64,000 nt of DNA, taken from NCBI RefSeq assembly GCF_018982885.2, contig NZ_CP081848.1, forward strand, positions 2,976,001 through 3,040,000. Direction: 5' to 3'. Positions 43,501 through 50,246 of this stretch are shown piece after piece (position 1 is the stretch's first letter; every line of letters begins with the position of its first letter). The notes under the pieces were generated by a model that ran no database searches, was not told where the DNA came from, and saw only the letters and a list, made by a program, of their open reading frames with translations. Origin of the DNA: Polymorphobacter megasporae (GTDB lineage: Bacteria; Pseudomonadota; Alphaproteobacteria; Sphingomonadales; Sphingomonadaceae). A program made the position numbers and the translations under genes.

Positions 43501-43674
43501 GCCGGCGCTGTTGTTCGCGGCGGTTGCAGTCGCCACCGGCGTCGTCTGCGAGGCCGAGATGCTGAGGTCGTCGGCGCGTGCCGCTGTAGTGATGGTGGCA
43601 AGCGCGAGCGACGCGGCGGTGCCGCAAAACAGACGGTGACGATGCAAAACTACACTCCCGGACCCCGACACCAT
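40561..43674 (-). CDS. autotransporter (type V secreted) surface protein
   Basis: Protein of 1037 aa: a signal peptide ending near TAARA, then a Thr/Ser/Gly/Ala/Val-rich passenger (about 40-740). The passenger has many beta-helix-like repeats of the type N-x-G-T-I-T/S (VNAGVITV, TNSGTITGDV, INNSGTITAT). The C-terminal autotransporter beta-barrel (about 760-1037) ends in an aromatic residue (TAGIAF). No protease or lipase motif is seen, so an adhesive or structural surface role is likely. A TTG at 43647 with GGGAG upstream is an alternative start. Confidence 0.9.
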   Translation of the reverse strand: MVSGSGSVVLHRHRLFCGTAASLALATITTAARADDLSISASQTTPVATATAANNSAGNITLVTGGAIAVTSGTAATINSSNTLTNGGAISSSATTGSIGVLINSGNPIGFVNNGSVALSATGGSGNVGVSIAGPVTGTISSGTAGSVTVAGDGAIGVAVAAPFTGSIGLRSVGVTGANSTAVSVTAPLTGSLTLTGTNETSGAGGYGLLIAAPVSGTVNTGGSISAGTIRAADATTGVLVAGVQAIAAERVSASVGGGLINDRYYIDSTGATVAAAAVDTTLDTLVTGSIIATGAAPALWVAPDATNPTAITIGAAGTGTDAYAIVNRGVLQTSIANTGLAAVALRVGGGGATTTLIGGINNQSTATISSASLDASSTGVDLLAGAVVPQVVNAGVITVATSAVAASGSTPVGPGGAGYGVVAEVGSNLGAIVNSGTIIVSSVGAGNGSTAILDRSGTLTSINNSGTITATATGTNGFARAIDLTGNTAAVTVTNSGTITGDVVLGNGPTTLALTAGTINGAVSFGTSTSNLLALSGTSTLTGALTTAAPIAVTLTDTARLSLASGPTVLASLAAMGNSVLVLPIRSGGAALTVNGSASFTGTSTISVALQSLALNQNVTIIQAAGGITTDHLATLVDATSSPYLFTATAPVLTPTTLSLGLTRKTAAQAGLTGAQATLYDQSVIALASSPTEAGAIANLPDQASVLSAYRQITPPSFGRAQLRAAQSAADAGFGAAADRVALLTDFARPVRNDDSYGVKIWAQELGDFSTQAAGTNEDRFTTAGFGFAGGVDTSLLGIDAVGLAFLADYTTIHHDGVGTAPGFNVPVTTTGVEPYAAWTWRGFFVTATGLAAHVKYTSKRTLAIGSISDTVGAAWTGTQFGAGLTFGAKLNFGAFRLTPSNAIAWTSLRQGGYTESGAGNFALAVAGQRDTVTTDTAKLALAYIHAYGDGKLKVEAHGAYAHQFNASPTTTVASFVSGGGPVELVGDAARAEETSYGADLGYAQDMVALRVGYDRRSSSGGYRDQAIAVTAGIAF

Positions 43675-43799
43675 TCCGGCATCGAGTGCATACGTTGGTC
43701 GGTCGCGAATTCCCCCTCGCTGGATTTAACCATGTCGCGGCGTCCGCTCGCGCTGCGGCATCCCTCGACTTGCGGGCCGAGGACCGGCAATAGCGGCGC

Positions 43800-45317
43800 G
43801 TGGAAAATATCTTCGATCTTCTCGTCATCGGTGGCGGCATCAACGGCGCGGGTATCGCGCGCGATGCCGCCGGGCGCGGGCTGAAAGTCGCGTTGCTCGA
43901 CGCCGGGGATCTCGGTGGCGCAACCTCGAGCGCGTCGACGAAACTGATCCACGGCGGCCTGCGCTACCTCGAATTCTATGCCTTCGGACTCGTCCGCAAG
44001 GCGTTGGCCGAGCGCGAGGTGCTGCTCGACATCGCCCCGCACATCAGCTGGCCGCAATCGTTCGTCCTGCCGCACTCGCCCGAGCAGCGTCCCGAATGGA
44101 TGCTCCGCGCCGGACTGTGGCTGTACGACCACCTCGCGCATCGCGACGTCGTGCCGGGCTCGAGCCGAATCGACCTGCGGCAGGACCGGGCGGGGCGCGC
44201 GCTCCAGCCGCAGTTCCGCACCGCGTTCCGCTATTGGGACGGCTGGATCGACGACGCCCGCCTCGTGATCGCCAACGCGCAGGATGTCGCCGCGCGCGGT
44301 GGGACCGTCCTGCCGCGAACCCGCGTCGTCCGCGCGACTTACGATGGTGCGTTGTGGACCGCGACGCTCGGCGACGGGAGCGAACTCTTCGCCCGCCAGA
44401 TCGTCAATGCCGCCGGGCCGTGGGCGGGGGAGGTCGCGCGGACCGTCCTCGGGCGCAACGACGCCCCCGCGTTGCGGCTGGTCCAGGGCTCGCATATCGT
44501 CACGCGGCGGGTTCACCTCGGCCGCGACGCCTTCATGTTCCAGCAGCCCGACGGGCGGATCGTCTTCGTCCTGCCGTACGAGCACGACTTCTCGCTGATC
44601 GGCACGACCGAGCACAGCGTCGACGACGCCAATGCGGTCGCAGTCACCGCCGACGAGGCCGATTATCTCCTCGCGGCGGTCAACCGCTACATCGCGCGTC
44701 CGCTGACGCAGGCCGACATCGTCCATCGCTACGCCGGGGTGCGCCCGCTGATCCTCGAGGCGGGCAAGGGCGAGCGCGAGACGAGCCGCGACTACACCCT
44801 CGTCGAGCACGCCGGCGTCCCCGCGCTGACCGTCGTCGGCGGCAAGATCACCACCTACCGCGTCCTTGCCGAAGCGGTGCTGGCGAAGATCGCGCCGAAG
44901 TCGAAGAAGTGGACCGCGACCTCCCCTCTCCCCGGCGGAGCCATCGCGCGCCTGCCGGGCGAAAACGGCCAGACAGCATTCAAGCGCTGGCTCGGCCACC
45001 TGACGCAAGCCTATGAGAATTATGATCCGAAGCTGATCGAACGCCTCGGTCACACGCTTGGCACCGCGACCGAGCCGTTACTCGCCGCCGGGCTTGGCGA
45101 CAATCTCGGCGGGGTCTTCGAGGCCGAACTCCAGCACTTCCGTGACGCCGAATGGGCGACGACCGCCGACGACGTGCTGTGGCGGCGGACCAAGCTCGGG
45201 CTCCACCTCGACGCAGCCGCAAAGGCGCGCGTCGCGGCGTGGTTCGGCGAGGCAACCCCGCCCGACGACGGCATCGAAGCCGCAACGCATCGATTCGCGG
45301 TGCCTGGGCAGGACTAG
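43800..45317 (+). CDS. glpD: aerobic glycerol-3-phosphate dehydrogenase
   Basis: FAD-dependent membrane-associated enzyme, 505 aa from a GTG. FAD-binding LLVIGGGINGAGIARDAAGRG lies at the start (about 6-26). The DAO domain includes KLIHGGLRYLE, and the C-terminal GlpD domain is complete. It passes electrons from glycerol-3-phosphate to quinone. No glpK, glpF or glpR is in the window. The stop overlaps that of the convergent gene. Confidence 0.96.
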   Translation: MENIFDLLVIGGGINGAGIARDAAGRGLKVALLDAGDLGGATSSASTKLIHGGLRYLEFYAFGLVRKALAEREVLLDIAPHISWPQSFVLPHSPEQRPEWMLRAGLWLYDHLAHRDVVPGSSRIDLRQDRAGRALQPQFRTAFRYWDGWIDDARLVIANAQDVAARGGTVLPRTRVVRATYDGALWTATLGDGSELFARQIVNAAGPWAGEVARTVLGRNDAPALRLVQGSHIVTRRVHLGRDAFMFQQPDGRIVFVLPYEHDFSLIGTTEHSVDDANAVAVTADEADYLLAAVNRYIARPLTQADIVHRYAGVRPLILEAGKGERETSRDYTLVEHAGVPALTVVGGKITTYRVLAEAVLAKIAPKSKKWTATSPLPGGAIARLPGENGQTAFKRWLGHLTQAYENYDPKLIERLGHTLGTATEPLLAAGLGDNLGGVFEAELQHFRDAEWATTADDVLWRRTKLGLHLDAAAKARVAAWFGEATPPDDGIEAATHRFAVPGQD

Positions 45318-46039
45318 AAGTCGGCCTTCAACGCGGCGTAACCCGAGACCTGCCCGCCGTCGCGCGCGTTCTCGATCCCCGGCCCGCCGGCGGCGATGAA
45401 CGACCAATGCGGCGACAGGCGGTAGGTGCCGCCGACGCTGATCCCGGTGAAGGCGCGGGCGTCACGCGCGTCGGGTCCGTGGTGATAGACTTCCGCCCCA
45501 ACCGACGCCCGCTCGCCGATCGCCCGGCTGACGGCGATCCCGCCCGTCCAGAAGTCGCGCTCGCCGGGGTTGAGCTGGTAACCACCGCCGCCGAACACCG
45601 ACCATTTGCCCCAGTCGCGCTCGGCCCACACCGGCAGCAGGAGCGCAACCCGCCCCGGGCCGAAGCGGCGTCCCCCGGTTGGCACAAACACGCGCGGGAA
45701 CAGGCTGATATCGGGAAGCGCCGAGCCCTCGCTTTGGTGCAAGACCTTGTATTTGACCGCGAGCTCGACGTTGCCCGCCCCAACGATCCGCCCGCCGTCC
45801 GACGTGTCGAACGCGAGCGGGACGACTGCGGTGAGCTGGACGTCGCGGAATCCGCCATAGTTGAAATCGACCCCGCCCGCTCCTGATACCGCGCCGGGAA
45901 CCTGCGAGGCCGCACCGTAGAAATAGACCTCGTAATGGCCGAGATCGGTCGGCTGCGGGTCGTCGGTGACGTACGGCGGCCCGGCGGCGGCGGGCACCGC
46001 GACCAGGGCGAGACCGATTGTGAACAAGCGGCGGAACAT
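45314..46039 (-). CDS. outer-membrane beta-barrel, phenol MetA-pathway-like
   Basis: Protein of 241 aa with a signal peptide ([20 protein letters not shown]). The mature part is a series of alternating strands with GHYEVYFYGAAS, NYGGFRDVQLTAVVPLAF and a C-terminal ALKADF that ends in Phe, as for outer-membrane barrels. The plan matches the MetA-pathway of phenol degradation transporter-like family; the substrate is unknown. The start at 46039 is chosen because it precedes the signal peptide. Confidence 0.75.
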   Translation of the reverse strand: MFRRLFTIGLALVAVPAAAGPPYVTDDPQPTDLGHYEVYFYGAASQVPGAVSGAGGVDFNYGGFRDVQLTAVVPLAFDTSDGGRIVGAGNVELAVKYKVLHQSEGSALPDISLFPRVFVPTGGRRFGPGRVALLLPVWAERDWGKWSVFGGGGYQLNPGERDFWTGGIAVSRAIGERASVGAEVYHHGPDARDARAFTGISVGGTYRLSPHWSFIAAGGPGIENARDGGQVSGYAALKADF

Positions 46040-46177
46040 CGCGCCGCGCCTATCGCGCAAGCCGCAGGCTGGCCACCCCGAAGTTTGCGCGATCATCCGT
46101 GGCAGCAGCCGAGATTTCCGATCATCACCCCGCTGTATAAAATTACCTCAGCCGAGATCGCGGCTCCAGTCATCAGC

Positions 46178-46269
46178 GTCACCCCGGCGCAGGCCGGGGC
46201 CCATCGTCGTGCAGGCACCGAATTTCGCGTTGCGCGGGGAGTTGAGTCCCGGCCTTCGCCGGAATGACG
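46178..46269. repeat. repeat E, inverted-repeat element
   Basis: A 92-bp block bounded by CGTCACCCCGGCGCAGGCCG and, at the other end, CCGGCCTTCGCCGGAATGAC. These ends are inverted relatives of each other, each with a strong internal hairpin (CCCGGC/GCCGGG type). Very similar palindromic units are common between genes in sphingomonads and caulobacters. Only one copy is present in this window. Confidence 0.65.
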
Positions 46270-46429
46270 GGTGGGAGGGCCCGTCGTTGTTATCCTCGCA
46301 AAGCTGACCACACCCCTGATCCGCTTTCGCGAAATAACCCTGTCCTACACGCAACTTATCCGCCAGCCTGACAGGATGACTTCCTACTTTCCCTTCAATA
46401 GCGATCGGCGGCGTGCCACCGCTACGATG

Positions 46430-46472
46430 GGACGTAGATTTCGTTTCGACGTGGCGTCAGGTTCGTCAACTT
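46430..46472 (+). repeat. dispersed repeat B, copy 1
   Basis: Bases 46447-46472 are identical over 26 positions to the reverse strand of 60005-60030 (core GACGTGGCGTCAGGTTCGTC). About 20 weaker matching bases precede the core. At this site it is not part of a gene. Two tandem TTCGTCAA units and flanking GTCAGG/CCTGAC arms could form a hairpin. Confidence 0.7.
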
Positions 46473-46540
46473 CGTCAAGCTGGCCTGACACTTTCAGGAC
46501 TGCGAATCGACGGCGCGCGCCGAATCGACTCGAAGTTGGC

Positions 46541-47494
46541 CTAAGCCGCCAGACAGTGCGCGAAGATATCGGCGTCGACATTCCCGCCCGACAGCACCAC
46601 CACCGCGGTCTTGCCGCGCAGGTCGACCCGCCCTGTCAGCGCCGCCGCGAGGGCGACCGCGCCGCCCGGTTCGACGACCAGCTTCAAGGTGCGGAAAGCG
46701 AAGCCAACCGCCTGCGCGGCCTCGGCGTCGGTCACCGCGACTCCCGTCGTGCCGTGATCGCGCAGGATGTCGAAGGTCAGCGGTACCGTCACCAGCGTCT
46801 GGAGCGCGTCGCAAATCGTTGCGCGCGGCGAATCGACCGGAACGATCGCCCCCCCCGACAGCGAACGCGCGACGTCGTCATAGCCAGTCGGCTCGACCGT
46901 GATGACCGGGAGGCCCGAGCCGACCGCGAATCCGCTTGCGAGCCCGCCGCCGCCGCAACAGACGAGCGCGAGGTCGGCGACGACGCCTGCCGCCGCAAGC
47001 TGCTCACCGACTTCGAGGCCCGCAGTCCCCTGCCCCGCGACGATGTGCGGGTCGTCGTACGACGGCACCACCGTGGCGCCTGTGACGGCGGCGAGACGCG
47101 CCGCGACGGCGGCGCGATCCTCGGTGGAGCGGTCGTAGAAGACGACGTCGGCGCCGTAGTCGCGGGTCGCATCGACCTTCACCGCCGGGGCGTCGCTCGG
47201 CATGACGATCGTCGCGTCGATGCCGAGCAGCCGCGCCGCGAGCGCCACTCCCTGCGCATGATTTCCGCTCGAAAAAGCGACGACTCCGCGCGCGCGTTCG
47301 GCGGCGGTCATTGCGGCCAAGCGGTTGTACGCGCCGCGAATCTTGAACGAGCCGGTGCGCTGGAGGCACTCGGGTTTTAGCCAGATTTGACCCCCGCAAA
47401 TCGCGTCGAGAGCATCGGCGCGCAGGAGCGGAGTGCGGACCGTCACACCATGCAAGCGAACCGCTGCGGTTCGCACATCATCAATTGAAACCAT
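46541..47494 (-). CDS. threonine/serine dehydratase-like PLP enzyme
   Basis: Fold-type II PLP enzyme, 317 aa. The PLP Lys51 is in GSFKIRGA. The substrate loop is SSGNHAQG and the phosphate-binding glycine loop is CGGGGLASG. It lacks the C-terminal ACT regulatory domain of biosynthetic IlvA. It is therefore more like catabolic threonine dehydratase or serine racemase; the exact substrate cannot be decided. It is divergent from the ornithine decarboxylase gene. Confidence 0.85.
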   Translation of the reverse strand: MVSIDDVRTAAVRLHGVTVRTPLLRADALDAICGGQIWLKPECLQRTGSFKIRGAYNRLAAMTAAERARGVVAFSSGNHAQGVALAARLLGIDATIVMPSDAPAVKVDATRDYGADVVFYDRSTEDRAAVAARLAAVTGATVVPSYDDPHIVAGQGTAGLEVGEQLAAAGVVADLALVCCGGGGLASGFAVGSGLPVITVEPTGYDDVARSLSGGAIVPVDSPRATICDALQTLVTVPLTFDILRDHGTTGVAVTDAEAAQAVGFAFRTLKLVVEPGGAVALAAALTGRVDLRGKTAVVVLSGGNVDADIFAHCLAA

Positions 47495-47620
47495 TGAAAA
47501 AGCGTCCCTTTTTGGCCCGAGCTAAGCTGTTGATCGGCCAAGCGAATACATCAAAAAACACCATCGAAAAAAACTGCTTTACACGAACCACCCTCGTCCC
47601 TAGATACGCCCTCGCTGCCC

Positions 47621-47691
47621 CAAGGGACTTCCACCGCAAGGCAGTTTCGGTGCTACCCGCTTGTAGCGAACTGACTCCCGGAGGTCCCTTG
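47621..47691 (+). promoter_or_regulatory. structured leader RNA of ornithine decarboxylase (speF-like)
   Basis: A 12-bp helix can form between 47621-47632 (CAAGGGACTTCC) and 47680-47691 (GGAGGTCCCTTG), with a single G-U pair. It buries the GGAGG ribosome-binding site of the decarboxylase. Inside it are CAGTT/AACTG (47642-47646 with 47669-47673) and the hairpin GCTAC/GTAGC (47652-47656 with 47663-47667). CACCG and CGGTG can pair as an alternative. An upstream GTCCCT (47596-47601) can compete for AGGGAC. The speF RNA motif is known upstream of this gene in Alphaproteobacteria; membership here is inferred from position and structure. Confidence 0.6.
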
Positions 47692-47693
47692 AA

Positions 47694-48902
47694 TTGCATA
47701 AGCCCAGCAACGCGCTGGGGGTAGCCCGCGACCGTCGTCCGTCGCAGCCCGTTACCCTCGTCCGCCCGCACGCCGCTACCCGCGCCGCCGAGTTCTTCGC
47801 GCAGAAGTTCCCCGGCACGTCGATGTACGCGGTCAAGGCGAACCCGTCGCCCGACCTGATCCGCCTCCTGTGGGATGGCGGGATCACGCACTATGACGTC
47901 GCCTCGATCACCGAGGTCCGGCTGGTGCGGTCGCTTCTGCCCGAGGCCGTGCTGTGCTTCATGCACCCGGTCAAACCCGCCGAGGCAATCGCCGAGGCGT
48001 ATCACGTCCACGGTGTCCGCACCTTCAGCCTCGACAGCGTCGAGGAGGTCGAGAAGATCGTCGAGGTCACGTCGACCGGTGGCGTTGCTGCGACCGACCT
48101 GACGCTGTGCGTCCGCCTGCGCGTGTCGTCGGCGCATTCGAAGCTCAGCCTCGCGGCGAAGTTCGGCGTTGGCGTCGATGAAGCCGCGCCGGTCCTCCAC
48201 GCTGCCCGGCAGGCCGCCGATGCGCTCGGCATTTGCTTCCACGTCGGCTCGCAGGCGATGAGCCCGCAGGCGTACAGCGACGCGATGGGCCTCGTCCGCG
48301 CAGCGATCGTTTCGGCGGGCGTCACCGTCGACGTGATCGATGTCGGCGGCGGCTTTCCGTCGATCTATCCCGGGATGGAAACCGCGCCGATCGAGCGCTA
48401 CTTCGCCGTCATCCACCGCGCCTTCGAAGACCTGCCGATCAGCTATTCGGCCGAACTCTGGTGCGAGCCGGGCCGCGCGCTGTCGGCGGAATATGCGTCG
48501 ATCGTCGTCCGCGTCGAGAAGCGCCGCGACGACGTGCTGTTCATCAACGACGGTGCCTATGGCGCGCTGTTCGATGCGGCGCACGTCGACTGGCGCTTCC
48601 CCGTCGATCTCGTCCGCGATGTCGAATCGAACACCAAGAAGCTCGCGTTCAGCTTCTACGGGCCGACGTGCGACGACGCCGACTTCATGCGCGGCCCGTT
48701 CATGCTCCCCGCCGATATCCGCGCCGGTGACTATATCGAAATTGGCATGCTCGGCGCGTACGGCTGCGCGATGCGGACGGCGTTCAACGGCTTCGGCAAC
48801 GGCGAGACTTTGGTCGCCGACGACGAGCCGATGGCGTCGAACTACACCGTCACCGAACCGTCACGCGAAGTCATTACGTCGATTCGCGAAGCGCGGAGCT
48901 AG
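47694..48902 (+). CDS. ornithine/lysine decarboxylase, fold III
   Basis: Eukaryotic-type PLP decarboxylase, 402 aa from a TTG placed 9 bases after GGAGG. PLP Lys is in YAVKANP. Other motifs are SAHSKLSLAAKFG, FHVGSQ, DVGGGFPS, CEPGRALSAE, GPTCDDADF (catalytic Cys-Asp) and NDGAYGALFD. It most likely makes putrescine from ornithine; lysine cannot be excluded. A structured leader hides its ribosome-binding site. The downstream deoxyhypusine-synthase-like gene suggests a polyamine pathway to homospermidine. Confidence 0.92.
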   Translation: MHKPSNALGVARDRRPSQPVTLVRPHAATRAAEFFAQKFPGTSMYAVKANPSPDLIRLLWDGGITHYDVASITEVRLVRSLLPEAVLCFMHPVKPAEAIAEAYHVHGVRTFSLDSVEEVEKIVEVTSTGGVAATDLTLCVRLRVSSAHSKLSLAAKFGVGVDEAAPVLHAARQAADALGICFHVGSQAMSPQAYSDAMGLVRAAIVSAGVTVDVIDVGGGFPSIYPGMETAPIERYFAVIHRAFEDLPISYSAELWCEPGRALSAEYASIVVRVEKRRDDVLFINDGAYGALFDAAHVDWRFPVDLVRDVESNTKKLAFSFYGPTCDDADFMRGPFMLPADIRAGDYIEIGMLGAYGCAMRTAFNGFGNGETLVADDEPMASNYTVTEPSREVITSIREARS

Positions 48903-48907
48903 CCGCT

Positions 48908-49037
48908 TCCCTCTCCCCTTAAGGGAGAGGGACGGTTGCGCACTTGCGCGACCAGGGTGAGGGAGCGTCACCCGCGCATCACTCACCCTCACCCTGGCGC
49001 TGAAACGCGCCGTCCCTCTCCCTCAGGGGGAGAGGGA
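48908..49037. repeat. repeat C element, intergenic copy
   Basis: A 130-bp inverted-repeat block between the decarboxylase and the next gene. The ends are TCCCTCTCCCCTTAAGGGAG and, on the other strand, TCCCTCTCCCCCTGAGGGAG. Each is followed by AGGGACGG and a second arm (CAGGGTGAGGG). It has the same four-arm plan as the element inside pdhC (17920-18099). It ends 13 bases before the next ATG. Confidence 0.8.
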
Positions 49038-49050
49038 AGAAAGGACCATC

Positions 49051-50097
49051 ATGACCGACCTGACCAACCGCAAGGCCGAACTCCTCTCGACCCAAGTCGA
49101 GCACATCGACATCCGCAGCTTCGACGCGCGGCCGATCATCGACGGAATGGCGAAGATGAGCTTCACCAGCCGCGACCTTGCGCGCGCGACGGGCATCTAC
49201 AATGCGATGCTTGCCGACAAGGACTGCTCGATCTTCCTCGTGATCGCCGGATCGACCAGCGCGGGCGGGTGCATGGACCTGTACGCCGAACTGCTGCGGT
49301 CGAACATGATCGACGGCATCGTCGCCACCGGCGCGTCGATCGTGGACATGGATTTCTTCGAGGGTCTTGGCCACAAGCACTATCAGGCGCTTGAAATCCC
49401 CGACGATAACATCCTGCGCTCGCTCTACATCGACCGCATCTACGACACCTATATCGACGAGGAGCAGCTCCAGGACTGCGACGGCACCATTTTCGAGATC
49501 GCCGAGAGCCTCGAGGCCAAGCCGTACAGCAGCCGCGCGTTCATCCGTGAGATGGGCCGCTATCTGTCGAAGCACGGCAAGAAGGACAACAGCCTCGTCA
49601 AGCTGGCCTTCGAGCACGACGTGCCGATCTTCTGCCCCGCGTTCGTCGATTCGTCGGCGGGCTTCGGGCTGGTCAAGCACCAGGTCGAGCGGATGAAGGC
49701 GAAGCAGCCGTACATGGTTCTCGATGCGATCGCCGACTTCCGCGAGCTGACCGACATCAAGATCAAGGCGGGGACGACCGGCCTGCTGATGATCGGCGGC
49801 GGCGTGCCGAAGAACTTTATCCAGGACACCGTCGTCTGTGCCGAGATCCTCGGCCACGAAGACGTCAAGATGCACAAATACGCCGTCCAGATCACCGTCG
49901 CCGACGTCCGCGACGGCGCGTGTTCTTCGTCGACGCTCAAGGAAGCGGCGTCTTGGGGCAAGGTCGAGACGACGCAGGAGCAGATGGTCTTCGCCGAAGC
50001 CGGGTCGGTCATGCCGCTCCTCGCTTCGGATGCATACCACCGCGGTCACTGGAAGGACCGGGTGGTTCGCGGATACGGGAAGATGTTCGACGACTGA
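49051..50097 (+). CDS. deoxyhypusine synthase-like, probable homospermidine synthase
   Basis: Protein of 348 aa of the deoxyhypusine synthase family. The active-site Lys is conserved in EAASWGKV (Lys304, equivalent to the Lys of the SWGK motif in eukaryotic enzymes). The NAD-binding region has LVIAGSTSAGG and IVATGASIVDMDF. Bacteria have no eIF5A, and relatives beside ornithine decarboxylase have been linked to homospermidine or other polyamine synthesis. Homospermidine is a main polyamine of many sphingomonads, so that role is inferred. Confidence 0.85.
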   Translation: MTDLTNRKAELLSTQVEHIDIRSFDARPIIDGMAKMSFTSRDLARATGIYNAMLADKDCSIFLVIAGSTSAGGCMDLYAELLRSNMIDGIVATGASIVDMDFFEGLGHKHYQALEIPDDNILRSLYIDRIYDTYIDEEQLQDCDGTIFEIAESLEAKPYSSRAFIREMGRYLSKHGKKDNSLVKLAFEHDVPIFCPAFVDSSAGFGLVKHQVERMKAKQPYMVLDAIADFRELTDIKIKAGTTGLLMIGGGVPKNFIQDTVVCAEILGHEDVKMHKYAVQITVADVRDGACSSSTLKEAASWGKVETTQEQMVFAEAGSVMPLLASDAYHRGHWKDRVVRGYGKMFDD

Positions 50098-50105
50098 GCG
50101 CGGCC

Positions 50106-50227
50106 AGAGGTTAGCTGAGGAACGCAGCTTCGCGTTCGTCGGCTAACCTCGGACTCGCGCGAAGTCCGGCCGGCGGGGCGGCTGCTTAACGCAGCCGAAC
50201 CCGTCCGACGAAGGCGCGGGCTTTGCC
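50106..50227. repeat. repeat D, copy 1 (between convergent genes)
   Basis: The block contains a perfect 9-bp stem GAGGTTAGC/GCTAACCTC (50107-50115 with 50142-50150) and a hairpin GGCTGC/GCAGCC (50180-50185 with 50191-50196) followed by GAACCCGTCCGACGA. It matches the reverse strand of 62735-62861. Both copies lie between convergent genes, so a bidirectional terminator role is plausible. Confidence 0.7.
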
Positions 50228-50246
50228 CGTGTTCCGCCAACCCAAG

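Larger units (their letters stand above)
46040..46540. other. intergenic region made of repeats
   Basis: This 501-base gap holds no credible gene. In order it contains repeat E (46178-46269), a short stretch of repeat A (CTGTCCTACAC at 46340-46350), and a copy of repeat B (about 46430-46472) followed by inverted arms GTCAGG and CCTGAC. The promoter of the outer-membrane protein gene should lie in its first 130 bases. Confidence 0.65.

Noticed and set aside
46271-47380. A plus-strand open frame sharing the residues DVASGSSTS with the TPR protein
   Set aside because: The shared residues come from repeat B; the rest is antisense to the PLP enzyme gene and has no family features.
48908-49037. 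CRISPR array or tandem repeat
   Set aside because: The units are inverted, only two arms, with no regular spacers; it is a palindromic repeat element.
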